A program made the position numbers and the translations under genes. Below the pieces are notes generated by a model. That model searched no databases, had not been told where the DNA came from, and saw only the letters and a program-made list of their open reading frames with translations. A stretch of DNA of 64,000 nucleotides, taken from Agrobacterium vaccinii. Its GTDB lineage: Bacteria; Pseudomonadota; Alphaproteobacteria; Rhizobiales; Rhizobiaceae. Shown here piece by piece: positions 1-7,619 of this stretch; within the stretch, counting starts at the first letter, position 1, and each line of letters opens with the position of its first letter. The stretch spans positions 2,480,001-2,544,000 of the forward strand of contig NZ_CP054150.1 in assembly GCF_021310995.1 (NCBI RefSeq), written 5' to 3'.

Positions 1-530
1 GCCGCCAGATGAAGGCGGAACGTGAAAAGCGCGCACAGGTTCTGGAAGCGGAGGGGTCGCGCGCTGCGCAGATCCTGCGCGCCGAAGGGGCCAAGCAATC
101 CGCCATCCTCGAGGCCGAGGGCCAGCGCGAAGCCGCCTTCCGCGATGCTGAAGCGCGCGAACGTCTGGCCGAAGCGGAGGCCAACGCCACCCGCATGGTC
201 TCGGAAGCCATCGCCGCAGGTGATATCCACGCCATCAACTACTTCATCGCCCAGAAATACACCGAAGCCATGGCGGCCATCGGTACCGCGAAGAATTCCA
301 AGATCGTGCTGATGCCGATGGAAGCTTCTTCGCTGATCGGCTCGCTCGGCGGTATCGGCGCCATTGCCAAGGAAGTGTTCGGTCGCGGAAGCGATGCGCC
401 GTCCGCACCCGAAACCCCTGCCCCGACACGCCAGCGCAGCTCCGTTCCGCCGTCCTCCAGCCGCCCATCGGCCCAGACCATCAATGTGACCATCCCCAAC
501 AACCCGTTCGGCCCGTCATCGGAGAGATGA
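1..530 (+). CDS. SPFH/Band 7 (stomatin-like) membrane-associated protein, C-terminal part
   Basis: The frame is open from the first base, so this gene is cut at its 5' end; an internal ATG at 9 is not the true start. The visible part begins with the charged Ala/Glu-rich helix typical of SPFH proteins (KAEREKRAQVLEAEG, then repeated AEG steps), followed by a hydrophobic patch and a Pro/Ser-rich tail ending near an NPFGPS motif. Stomatin/QmcA-type SPFH proteins form large membrane-bound oligomers and usually pair with an NfeD protein. That partner follows after one base, which supports the family call. The N-terminal membrane anchor and most of the Band 7 domain lie outside the window. Confidence 0.85.
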   Translation, partial: RQMKAEREKRAQVLEAEGSRAAQILRAEGAKQSAILEAEGQREAAFRDAEARERLAEAEANATRMVSEAIAAGDIHAINYFIAQKYTEAMAAIGTAKNSKIVLMPMEASSLIGSLGGIGAIAKEVFGRGSDAPSAPETPAPTRQRSSVPPSSSRPSAQTINVTIPNNPFGPSSER

Positions 531-531
531 G

Positions 532-996
532 ATGATCGCGAGACTCGTCACCGATCTCGGCCCGTGGAGCTGGTGGATACTGGCGGCCCTGCTGCTGGCC
601 GCAGAATTGCTGGCACCCGGCGTGTTCCTAATCTGGATCGGTGCCGCCGCCCTCGTCATCGGCGCCATCTCGCTGGCGCTGTGGGACACTGCCATCTGGA
701 GTTGGCAGCTGCAATTGTTGCTATTTGCCGTCCTGTCGATCGCATTCGCGCTTCTTGGCCGCCGATATTACGGCAGAGACCACGCCAAAACCGACGAGCC
801 CTTCCTCAACCAGCGCGAAGCCAGCCTCATCGGCCGCACAGCCACCTTGCATGAGCCGATTGCGGAAGGCCGTGGTCGTATCAAGCTGGATGACACATGG
901 TGGCCCGTACAGGGCGAGGACGCACCTGCCGGTGCCCGAGTCCGCATCGCATCCGCCCACGGGCGCACGCTCACCGTGGAGCAGGTTCCGAACTGA
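532..996 (+). CDS. NfeD-like membrane protein (short form)
   Basis: The product has 154 residues. Two or three hydrophobic segments fill residues about 10-75, ending in a basic GRRYYGRD stretch. A soluble C-terminal domain follows (about 95-154), with the pattern LIGRTATLHEPI...GRIKLDDTWWPVQGED typical of the OB-fold of NfeD proteins. The ATG lies one base after the SPFH stop and has GGAGAG five bases upstream, so the two genes are translationally linked. Short NfeD proteins lack the protease domain and are thought to assist SPFH scaffolds; the exact role here is inferred. Confidence 0.88.
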   Translation: MIARLVTDLGPWSWWILAALLLAAELLAPGVFLIWIGAAALVIGAISLALWDTAIWSWQLQLLLFAVLSIAFALLGRRYYGRDHAKTDEPFLNQREASLIGRTATLHEPIAEGRGRIKLDDTWWPVQGEDAPAGARVRIASAHGRTLTVEQVPN

Positions 997-1194
997 CAAG
1001 CTGCGGGTTTCACGCACACCTCGTGAGCGCTCGGTTCGCCCTTTGGCTGATTCGAGTCTCATCATCTGAGCGCTATGCTGCACTGCACCATGCAACTGGT
1101 GCATCTCTTATCTTCCTGAAAATCAATTCTGAATTCGATAGCGATGCTGTAGGCATGCTGTCCATTGTCAGATGGATAAAAAGGTTTTCAAGAC

Positions 1195-1578
1195 ATGGAT
1201 TTGCAGCCACCCGCAGATATGGAACTGACCCTACGTACCCTCGCCATGCCCGCCGACGCCAACCCGGCAGGCGATATTTTCGGCGGATGGGTCATGTCAC
1301 AGATGGACTTGGCCGCCTTCGTGCGCGCCAATGATGTGGCAGGCGGTCGCACGGTCACGGTGGCCGTCAACGAAATCGTCTTCAAGAAACCGGTCAAGAT
1401 CGGCGACACGCTCTGCGTCTACACCCGCATCGAAAAAGTAGGCCGCACGTCCATCACCCTCAAAATAGAAGCCTGGACCCGCCGCCACTCGCAACAATCC
1501 CGCGACAAGGTCACGGAAGCGGTGTTCATCATGGTGGCCGTGGATGACGAGGGCAACCCGAGGGCGGTCGGTGGCTAA
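1195..1578 (+). CDS. Acyl-CoA thioesterase, YciA-like hotdog family
   Basis: A 127-residue protein with a single hotdog domain. The segment NPAGDIFGGWVMSQMD near residues 22-37 carries the family's catalytic Asn-Pro...Asp region, and later beta strands (VAVNEIVFKKPVKIGD, then EKVGRTSITLKIEAW) follow the usual order. YciA-type enzymes hydrolyse acyl-CoA to free acid and CoA in the cytoplasm and work as oligomers. The gene stands alone, with about 200 bases upstream without a gene. The ATG was chosen because the sequence aligns at its natural N-terminus; AAAAAGG lies about nine bases upstream. Acyl chain preference cannot be read from sequence. Confidence 0.88.
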   Translation: MDLQPPADMELTLRTLAMPADANPAGDIFGGWVMSQMDLAAFVRANDVAGGRTVTVAVNEIVFKKPVKIGDTLCVYTRIEKVGRTSITLKIEAWTRRHSQQSRDKVTEAVFIMVAVDDEGNPRAVGG

Positions 1579-1652
1579 CCCACCACTCAGCTAGAAGCGC
1601 TCTTTAATGGCGTTGCTGAGTGTCGTTGCAACAAACGCAAAATCGGATTTGC

Positions 1653-2318
1653 TTAGAACTTCACGCCCAGACCAACCCGCACAGCGTTCTGATCGATATC
1701 ACCGTTGAGCAAAGGGCCTAACGCGCCGTAATCGTAGTTTTTGTCGCCGAAGTCAGTATAGCGGTATTCAACGCGGCCGAAAATCATGTCGGTGAACGCG
1801 TAATCAACACCAGCACCGACCGTGTAGCCGTTAAAGGTCTCTTTGTTCTTTGGAAATCCCGGCGTCACAAGATAGCCGCGTCCGACAGCCCAGCCAGCGG
1901 TGCCGTAAACGAGAGCCCGGTCGAATGCGTAACCCGCGCGGGCCCGAACAGAGCCCTGCCAGTCCAAGCCGTATTCGAACCGGTCAGGCGCAAGTATTGT
2001 CAGCGTGCCATCGCCCCAATTGCCGTCGAAATCGCCTTCCACACCGAGAACCCAATTGTTGTTGAACTGGTGGTTGTACCCTGCAAAGGCTCCCAGAACG
2101 CCACCGTTGAAATTGGCTTCCAGCGGTATCGCCGCGATGCCGGAGATATCCTGATTGTCCCACGCATATCCGCCCTGCACACCAGCTGTGAAGCCGGTCC
2201 ATGAGAACGCCTGTCCGGAAATGGCCACAGGTGCCTGCGGTGCCTCGTAAAATGCATCCGCAGCCATCACGGTTGAAGCGGTCAGAGCAAAAGCTGTGGC
2301 AATGACGATTTTTTTCAT
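1653..2318 (-). CDS. Outer membrane beta-barrel protein, porin-like (Omp25/OmpA-barrel family)
   Basis: The open frame runs up to 2528, but the start at 2318 is preferred because it opens a clean signal peptide (MKKIVIATAFALTAS, cleavage after VMA-A). The mature protein has 221 residues including the signal and alternates strands such as WTGFTAGVQGGYAW, NWVLGVEGDFDGNWG and MIFGRVEYRYTDFG. It ends in VRVGLGVKF with a C-terminal Phe, the outer-membrane insertion signal. It matches the small 8-stranded barrels common in Rhizobiales outer membranes. Ligand or pore function is unknown. It lies downstream of tRNA-Val on the same strand. Confidence 0.86.
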   Translation of the reverse strand: MKKIVIATAFALTASTVMAADAFYEAPQAPVAISGQAFSWTGFTAGVQGGYAWDNQDISGIAAIPLEANFNGGVLGAFAGYNHQFNNNWVLGVEGDFDGNWGDGTLTILAPDRFEYGLDWQGSVRARAGYAFDRALVYGTAGWAVGRGYLVTPGFPKNKETFNGYTVGAGVDYAFTDMIFGRVEYRYTDFGDKNYDYGALGPLLNGDIDQNAVRVGLGVKF

Positions 2319-2541
2319 TTTGGGCACTCTGGTTGTGTTGGTTTTAATATGTAACCAACGCCAGAAAAATGCTGTAGCGCCGCCGCAACAAAGCAAGAGT
2401 TTGCTTTCATTCGGCTGAGGCATTTTCAAAGACAGAAATTTCCAGCCTCTCATTGCAGGCAGAAGGGGGCTCGCAGTACGGTTGGCCAAAACGCAAAAAG
2501 GTCTCGCAATTTCTTGCAAGACCTTCACGCATGAAATCGGA

Positions 2542-2616
<75 letters not shown>

Positions 2617-2697
2617 TCCGTTGAGGCGCATAAATCACAAAACCGGAGGAAGCGTCAACTGCTTTTTTTCAGTTTTGTGAAAGGTTTATGCGAGGCC

Positions 2698-3060
2698 TTA
2701 CGCCACAAGGAGTTTGTTCACTTCGTCGACCAGATCGCGCAGGTGGAAAGGCTTGGAAAGGACCTTTGCGTCCTTCGGTGCCTTCGAATCAGCGTTGAGG
2801 GCGACAGCTGCGAAGCCGGTGATGAACATGACCTTGAGGTCGGGGTCGAGTTCGGTGGCGCGGCGGGCCAGTTCGATGCCGTCCATTTCCGGCATGACGA
2901 TGTCGGTCAGCAGCAGCGAGAAGGGCTCTTCACGAAGCCGGTCATAGGCGCTTGCGCCGTTGTCGAAGGAGGAAACCTTGTAACCAGCTTTCTCCAGCGC
3001 CTTCACGAGGAAGCGGCGCATATCATTGTCATCTTCCGCAAGAAGAATTTTCTGTACCAT
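2698..3060 (-). CDS. cpdR: Single-domain response regulator CpdR
   Basis: A 120-residue stand-alone receiver domain with no output domain. The acidic pair ED-D at residues 9-11, the phosphoacceptor Asp53 in LLLTDIVMPEMDG, Thr81 in FITG and Lys103 in LSKPF are all present. In Alphaproteobacteria, CpdR is dephosphorylated to an active form that delivers substrates such as PdeA to ClpXP and so controls cell-cycle proteolysis; phosphorylation comes from the CckA-ChpT relay. The close match in length and motifs, and the neighbouring N-formylglutamate amidohydrolase and hisN genes, fit the rhizobial cpdR1 locus. The second-best reading would be a generic receiver protein. Confidence 0.85.
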   Translation of the reverse strand: MVQKILLAEDDNDMRRFLVKALEKAGYKVSSFDNGASAYDRLREEPFSLLLTDIVMPEMDGIELARRATELDPDLKVMFITGFAAVALNADSKAPKDAKVLSKPFHLRDLVDEVNKLLVA

Positions 3061-3242
3061 TTAAATGACCGTAACTTCTGATTTATTGGGAATACCTTAT
3101 CCCGATCATACCGCATTCTCAGTAAATATCATGTGAACGGTAGAATCAGGACTCGGACGACTGCTGCACAGTATGGACTTGCTCTGCCTTAACTGGCAAC
3201 ATGAAGCTTCTGGCAGAATTATGACATGGTAAACGGGGCGGA

Positions 3243-4127
3243 ATGGACTGGGTCACGGGCGAGTACGAACTCTTCGAGGTGCACGAACCCGCCGTTCACA
3301 GCATTCCGTTCGTATATAACTCCCCCCATAGCGGTCGCTGCTACCCCGTTTCTTTCCTCGAATCATCCCGGCTGAACGCCTATGAAATCCGAAGATCAGA
3401 GGATCATTACGTCGATGAGCTGTTTTCCGGGGCGACCGATATCGGCGCGCCTATGCTCAAGGCCAACTTTCCCCGCGCCTATCTGGATGTGAACCGCGAG
3501 CCATATGAGCTTGATCCGCGCATGTTCGATGGCGCCTTGCCGTCATACGCCAATATAGGCTCCATGCGCGTGGCGGGCGGCCTTGGCACCGTGCCGCGCA
3601 TCGTGGCTGAGAACATGGATATCTACGCTCATCGCCTGTCCGTGGATGAAGGCATCAGCCGCGTCGAAAGCATCTACAAGCCTTATCACGCCTGCCTGCG
3701 CAAGCTCGTGTCGCGCACCCACGCCAGTTTCGGCATGGCAGTGCTGATCGATTGCCACTCCATGCCGGGCAATATCCGGCTTGCCAGTTCCAACATCCGC
3801 CCGGACGTCATCATCGGCGACCGTTACGGCACCAGCGCGTCTGCGGAAATATCCCGCGCGGCCCTTTATTTTCTGGAAGAGCTGGGCTTTACCGCCGTCT
3901 GCAACAAGCCTTATGCGGGCGGCTTCATAACAGAACATTATGGACGCCCAACCCGCTCGCTGCACGCCTTGCAGATCGAGGTCAGCCGGGCACTGTATGT
4001 GGACGAGAAAACGCTTCTGAAAACGGCTGAGTTCTATGCCGTGCAATCTGCGCTCGATACCTTCATGCGCCAGCTCTCGGCATTCGTGTCGGAATACGCC
4101 CTCGACATGGCCTTCGCCGCCGAATAG
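3243..4127 (+). CDS. N-formylglutamate amidohydrolase family protein
   Basis: The 294-residue protein carries the family motifs: NSPHSGRCYP near residue 25, SEDHYVDELF near 60, DVNREPYELDPRMFDG near 83 and LIDCHSMPG near 170, which holds a likely zinc-binding Asp-His pair. The family hydrolyses N-formyl-L-glutamate to formate and glutamate, the last step of one histidine-degradation route. No other hut genes are nearby, so its physiological substrate is uncertain. It is transcribed away from cpdR. The ATG at 3243 follows GGGGCGGA, a reasonable ribosome site. Confidence 0.85.
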   Translation: MDWVTGEYELFEVHEPAVHSIPFVYNSPHSGRCYPVSFLESSRLNAYEIRRSEDHYVDELFSGATDIGAPMLKANFPRAYLDVNREPYELDPRMFDGALPSYANIGSMRVAGGLGTVPRIVAENMDIYAHRLSVDEGISRVESIYKPYHACLRKLVSRTHASFGMAVLIDCHSMPGNIRLASSNIRPDVIIGDRYGTSASAEISRAALYFLEELGFTAVCNKPYAGGFITEHYGRPTRSLHALQIEVSRALYVDEKTLLKTAEFYAVQSALDTFMRQLSAFVSEYALDMAFAAE

Positions 4128-4171
4128 CGGCCTCCTTCCCCAGCGCTTTTTAAAAACACCGCCACGCGGCC

Positions 4172-4247
4172 AAAAAAAACCGCGCCTTGGCGCGGTCAAG
4201 TCTAGGGAGGAAACACCCAAGGAGGGTATTTACAGTCAAAGACTGTG
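4172..4247 (-). ncRNA. Small trans-acting RNA candidate, MmgR/alpha-r8-like
   Basis: Read on the minus strand, the region forms a 5' hairpin (ACAGTC-TTT-GACTGT), then a hairpin ACCC-TCCTT-GGGT, then an unpaired TTTCCTCCC, then a GC hairpin (CCGCGCC-AA-GGCGCGG) followed by eight T residues, a classic intrinsic terminator. Upstream lies TTGACA, 17 bases, TAGCTT, placing the start near 4247 and giving about 76 nt. The two CCTCC tracts could pair with Shine-Dalgarno sequences. From memory, size, three-stem layout and position beside cpdR/hisN resemble the rhizobial MmgR sRNA; the family name was not verified by search. No coding gene on this strand needs this terminator. Confidence 0.8.
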
Positions 4248-4252
4248 TCATG

Positions 4253-4281
4253 AAGCTACTGACAACATGCTCATTTGTCAA
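4253..4281 (-). promoter_or_regulatory. Sigma70-type promoter of the small RNA
   Basis: On the minus strand the -35 box TTGACA is at 4276-4281 and the -10 box TAGCTT at 4253-4258, separated by 17 bases. The predicted start falls six to seven bases downstream, right at the first hairpin of the small RNA. Confidence 0.7.
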
Positions 4282-4454
4282 TCAATTTTATTTCCGCCTA
4301 CATTATATGCAATTTATCGCGCGCTGCGCGTTTATTGGTCGGCGCTAAATCGAAATTGCTTCATTTTGAGTTTCAGGCAGCGCGACACATCGTGGTGGAC
4401 GTCAGCCATGGAAGCGGGTTATGTCCTCTTCGGGTTCAAAATGGTGAGGTTCTG

Positions 4455-5231
4455 ATGCTGCCAGATCGCGATTTCTTCTTTCGTATTGCCGATGCCGCCA
4501 AGGCGGAAACGCTGCCACGGTTTCGCATCGGCACCGCCGTCGCCAACAAGCAGGATGGCGGATATGATCCGGTGACGGAGGGCGATCAGGCGGCGGAAAC
4601 GGCCATTCGCGCTCTGATCACGGAGCATTTTCCTGACCACGGCATTTTGGGTGAAGAGCACGGTAGCGTGGGGATCGATCGCGAACATGTCTGGGTCATC
4701 GATCCCATCGACGGCACCCGCGCCTTCATCTCGGGCCTGCCGGTCTGGGGCACGCTGATCGGCTTTCAGTCTTCTGGCCGCGCCACCATGGGTGTGATGG
4801 ACCAACCCTTTACCGGCGAGCGTTATTTTGCCGATGGACAGGCCTCTTGGTATTTCGGCCCCGGCGGCGACCGACAGATCAAGACCCGCGCATGCGAGAC
4901 GCTGGCGGACGCCATTCTGTTCACCACCTCCCCGCATATCTTCACCCCGCAGGAAGCCGCCCGTTACAAACCGGTGGAAGAACAGGTGCGCCTGTTCCGC
5001 TATGGCGTGGATTGCTATGCCTACGCCCTGCTGGCCGCCGGTCATGTCGATCTCGTCATCGAATCCGGCCTGAAACCCTATGATGTCGGCGCACTCATTC
5101 CCATCATCGAACAGGCAGGGGGCGTCATCACCAACTGGGATGGCGGCAGGCCGGAGGCAGCCGGTCGCATCATCGCCGCTGGCAGCAAGGCCTTGCACGA
5201 ACAGGCGCTTGCGCATCTTTCAGGAATGTAA
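4455..5231 (+). CDS. hisN: Histidinol-phosphatase, inositol-monophosphatase family (HisN-type)
   Basis: A 258-residue protein of the lithium-sensitive phosphatase fold. It shows metal-binding motifs GEEHG (about residue 72), DPIDGTRAFISGLPVWGTLIG (about 88, Asp-Pro-Ile-Asp-Gly-Thr) and the later Asp in YDVGALIPIIEQAGG. In Actinobacteria and many Alphaproteobacteria such enzymes dephosphorylate histidinol phosphate in histidine synthesis; an inositol- or related monophosphatase is the alternative. The ATG at 4455 has GAGG six bases upstream and gives the normal family length. A longer open frame from 4275 would overlap the small-RNA promoter and adds an unrelated N-terminus. Confidence 0.75.
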   Translation: MLPDRDFFFRIADAAKAETLPRFRIGTAVANKQDGGYDPVTEGDQAAETAIRALITEHFPDHGILGEEHGSVGIDREHVWVIDPIDGTRAFISGLPVWGTLIGFQSSGRATMGVMDQPFTGERYFADGQASWYFGPGGDRQIKTRACETLADAILFTTSPHIFTPQEAARYKPVEEQVRLFRYGVDCYAYALLAAGHVDLVIESGLKPYDVGALIPIIEQAGGVITNWDGGRPEAAGRIIAAGSKALHEQALAHLSGM

Positions 5232-5413
5232 GTCCATTGCGCGGTTAAGTTGCTGTTATTTTCGCGCCAACACCGCGATATATCGCCAAAACTGCAGACC
5301 ATCCTCGAGAAATGAAAGCGATGAGACGAAAAAGTAACCGTTGGTTAACCATACTACGGCACTCTGGCGTTGAATTCTTTTATCTTCATCTACTGATATA
5401 CGCGAGGATCGCT

Positions 5414-5599
5414 ATGGCATATGACTGGAGTGGGAATACCGTCAAGCAACAGCGTTGCGACTGGGTCATCATCGCTGCTTTGCTCGCTCTAGCCATCGTC
5501 GTCATGGCGACACCACTGGCGCTCATGCGCGGAGCAACACCAACATCCGTTTTCGACACGACATCCGTGGACGCCAGCCCGAAGCTGGCAAAACTCTAA
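5414..5599 (+). CDS. Small single-span membrane protein of unknown function
   Basis: A 61-residue product with a short polar N-terminus, one strong membrane helix (WVIIAALLALAIVVMATPLA, about residues 18-37) and a polar Thr/Ser-rich tail. The ATG at 5414 has GAGG seven bases upstream; the open frame extends back to 5312 but that start has no ribosome site and adds an unlikely stretch. I do not recognise the family. It lies convergent with the ABC gene, four bases from its stop, so it is probably its own transcription unit. Confidence 0.55.
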   Translation: MAYDWSGNTVKQQRCDWVIIAALLALAIVVMATPLALMRGATPTSVFDTTSVDASPKLAKL

Positions 5600-5602
5600 G
5601 CT

Positions 5603-7363
5603 CTACGCCTTGATCAGATCGAGATGCAGCACGCGCGGCGACAGGACCTGAAGAATGGTCTCAGAGCGGCCAATATAGACAATCGCGGTATCGGTCATGC
5701 CAGCCAGCACGGCAGACAGCGTATCGACCGTTTCTTTCTCCAGCCCTTCCAGGAGGTCGTCGATAAATAGCCAGCGCGGTTTCAGCAAAACAGCATTGGC
5801 CACCCGAACGCAGGCTTGCTCGTCGGAATCAAACTTCTTGTCCCAGCGAATATTGTCGTCCATGCGCGGGATGATGTGGCCGAGACCGCATTGCTGCATG
5901 GCATCCAGAAAATCCTGTTCCTTGAACTTCTGCGGGCTGCGCGGATAGCACAGAATCTCACGCAAGGGGGCTGCCGGTAAATATCCGTGCTGTGCGATGA
6001 ATAGCGTTTCCTCTCGCGGCGGCATGGAAATGGTGCCGCGCCCCCAAGGCCACAGCCCGGCAATGGCGGCAAAGAACAGGCGACGGTTGACGCCCTGGTC
6101 GCCGTTGACCATCAGCCGGTCTCCGACATTGATCTCCACCGGCGCCTCGCGCAGACGGAACACACGCGACATATCCTGCCCGCCAACCTCAGGGCATATC
6201 TCGACGGATGTCAGCCGGATCGAACCGGTCGTGGTCCGTTCGATGTCGATGGCGTTGCCGTGGCGCTCCACGCTGTCCATCTGGATCAGGGCATTGCGGA
6301 AAACAGAGACGCGCTGCAAATTGGCTTTCCACGCAGCGATCGGGCCGAAATTGTCGATGTACCAGCGCAGTGCCACATTGACCTGATTGAAGGCGCCCAC
6401 CGCCATCATCAGCCCGCCGAAGCTTAAATGCCCGGAGAAGTAAACCGGGGCAGCGATCAGAATGGGAGCAACGATGGCAAGCCAGCCGTAGCCTGACGAT
6501 ACCCACGTCAGATGCGTCAGCGCCATGGCAAGGCCACGAATGACGACCAGAACAGCGTTGATGTCTTCACCGATGCGATGACGCTCGTTCTTTTCGCCGC
6601 GCGCCAGCGTAATCGCCGTCAGGTTTTCGCTGGCCCGCATCAGGGAAAAGCGTAGCTCCGCTTCCTTGGAATAGCGCTCCGCATTCAGCGGCACCAGCCG
6701 GTAACCGACAAGGTTGCTCAGCAGCGATGCCGAGCCCGCATAAATCAGTGCCGCCCAGACCATATAGCCCGGTATTTCAACCATCTTGCCGCTGATCTCT
6801 ATGGCAAAACCGGCAGACAGACCCCAGAGAACACCGATGAAGCTGACCAACAGAATGGTGGCGTTGACGAGGCCGATGGCCAGGGCCGTGCTGCTTTCAG
6901 CAAGGTTGCGCACATCGTCATGCAGGCGCTGGTCCGGGTTGACGGCAATGGCACCGAAGCCGGAAAGCCTTGCGGCCCGGCCCGGCTTAAACCACTGGTC
7001 GACCATGTCTTTCGCCAGGCCCTCGCGCATGTTCAGCGCCGTCATCTGGTTCAGCCAGGTCTGAAAGACGTTGAGAAGCAGCAGCGAGCCTGCAATCATC
7101 GCAAACACCTGAAGCTGGTGCAGAAACGAGTTCAGATCGCGCCGTTCCAGCGCGTTGTAGAAAGGTGCGTTCCACTCGTTCAGCTTGACCTGCCCATAGG
7201 CGGTGACAAGGATGATGGTCAGCAGCGCACACATCAGCGCAATCAGCCTGCCCCGGACGGGAGACGTCCAGAACGCACTACCCATCATCTTCAATTGAGA
7301 CCTGAAATCCAGATCGAATGACGGGTGGCCGGTTGTCTCCGTGGACAGATTACCTTGCGCCAT
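5603..7363 (-). CDS. SbmA/BacA-like ABC transporter with degenerate ATPase domain
   Basis: The 586-residue protein has the ABC_membrane_2 layout: a membrane domain of about six helices (residues 40-345) with the family stretch NEWNAPFYNALERRD at 62-76, then a nucleotide-binding-like domain from about 380. Where YddA/SbmA-type relatives carry GxSGxGKS, this one reads GDQGVNRRLF (421-430), so the Walker A Lys and Ser are gone. The signature is FDSDEQ (511-516) rather than LSxGEQ, and Walker B is LFIDD with Asp where the catalytic Glu belongs. The fold landmarks AIAGLWPWGRG and YLPAAPLREILCYP remain. It probably cannot hydrolyse ATP normally; it may act like the proton-driven SbmA/BacA peptide importers. 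AAGG precedes the ATG. Confidence 0.82.
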   Translation of the reverse strand: MAQGNLSTETTGHPSFDLDFRSQLKMMGSAFWTSPVRGRLIALMCALLTIILVTAYGQVKLNEWNAPFYNALERRDLNSFLHQLQVFAMIAGSLLLLNVFQTWLNQMTALNMREGLAKDMVDQWFKPGRAARLSGFGAIAVNPDQRLHDDVRNLAESSTALAIGLVNATILLVSFIGVLWGLSAGFAIEISGKMVEIPGYMVWAALIYAGSASLLSNLVGYRLVPLNAERYSKEAELRFSLMRASENLTAITLARGEKNERHRIGEDINAVLVVIRGLAMALTHLTWVSSGYGWLAIVAPILIAAPVYFSGHLSFGGLMMAVGAFNQVNVALRWYIDNFGPIAAWKANLQRVSVFRNALIQMDSVERHGNAIDIERTTTGSIRLTSVEICPEVGGQDMSRVFRLREAPVEINVGDRLMVNGDQGVNRRLFFAAIAGLWPWGRGTISMPPREETLFIAQHGYLPAAPLREILCYPRSPQKFKEQDFLDAMQQCGLGHIIPRMDDNIRWDKKFDSDEQACVRVANAVLLKPRWLFIDDLLEGLEKETVDTLSAVLAGMTDTAIVYIGRSETILQVLSPRVLHLDLIKA

Positions 7364-7619
7364 CAGTACCTTGCCATTTCCATAATGATTCGAATTCCAG
7401 CAGTTCTACAGGCGTCGACTATAGGTGCGTGTCGTGACAGCAATAGCATGACGCGGGGGCTTGTCTACGTCCCACGCACGGCCTGGACCAAGACGGTCTG
7501 CAGCAATGCCACCCGGCACTGAAATGTTCCTTGCTTTATTTGCGTGCATTGCACAAAGTCCAAGCAATCAAGAGGGGCGGACAATCCGCGCAAACCGGAA
7601 AAACCGGGCAAGGGCAAGT

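Noticed and set aside
1084..1103. 7-bp hairpin TGCACCA/TGGTGCA after nfeD
   Set aside because: It has no T run and too short a stem to call either a terminator or an operator.
897..1334. 145-codon reading frame between nfeD and the thioesterase
   Set aside because: It overlaps both neighbours in another frame, has no ribosome site, and its composition is Arg/His-rich as expected for a shadow frame.
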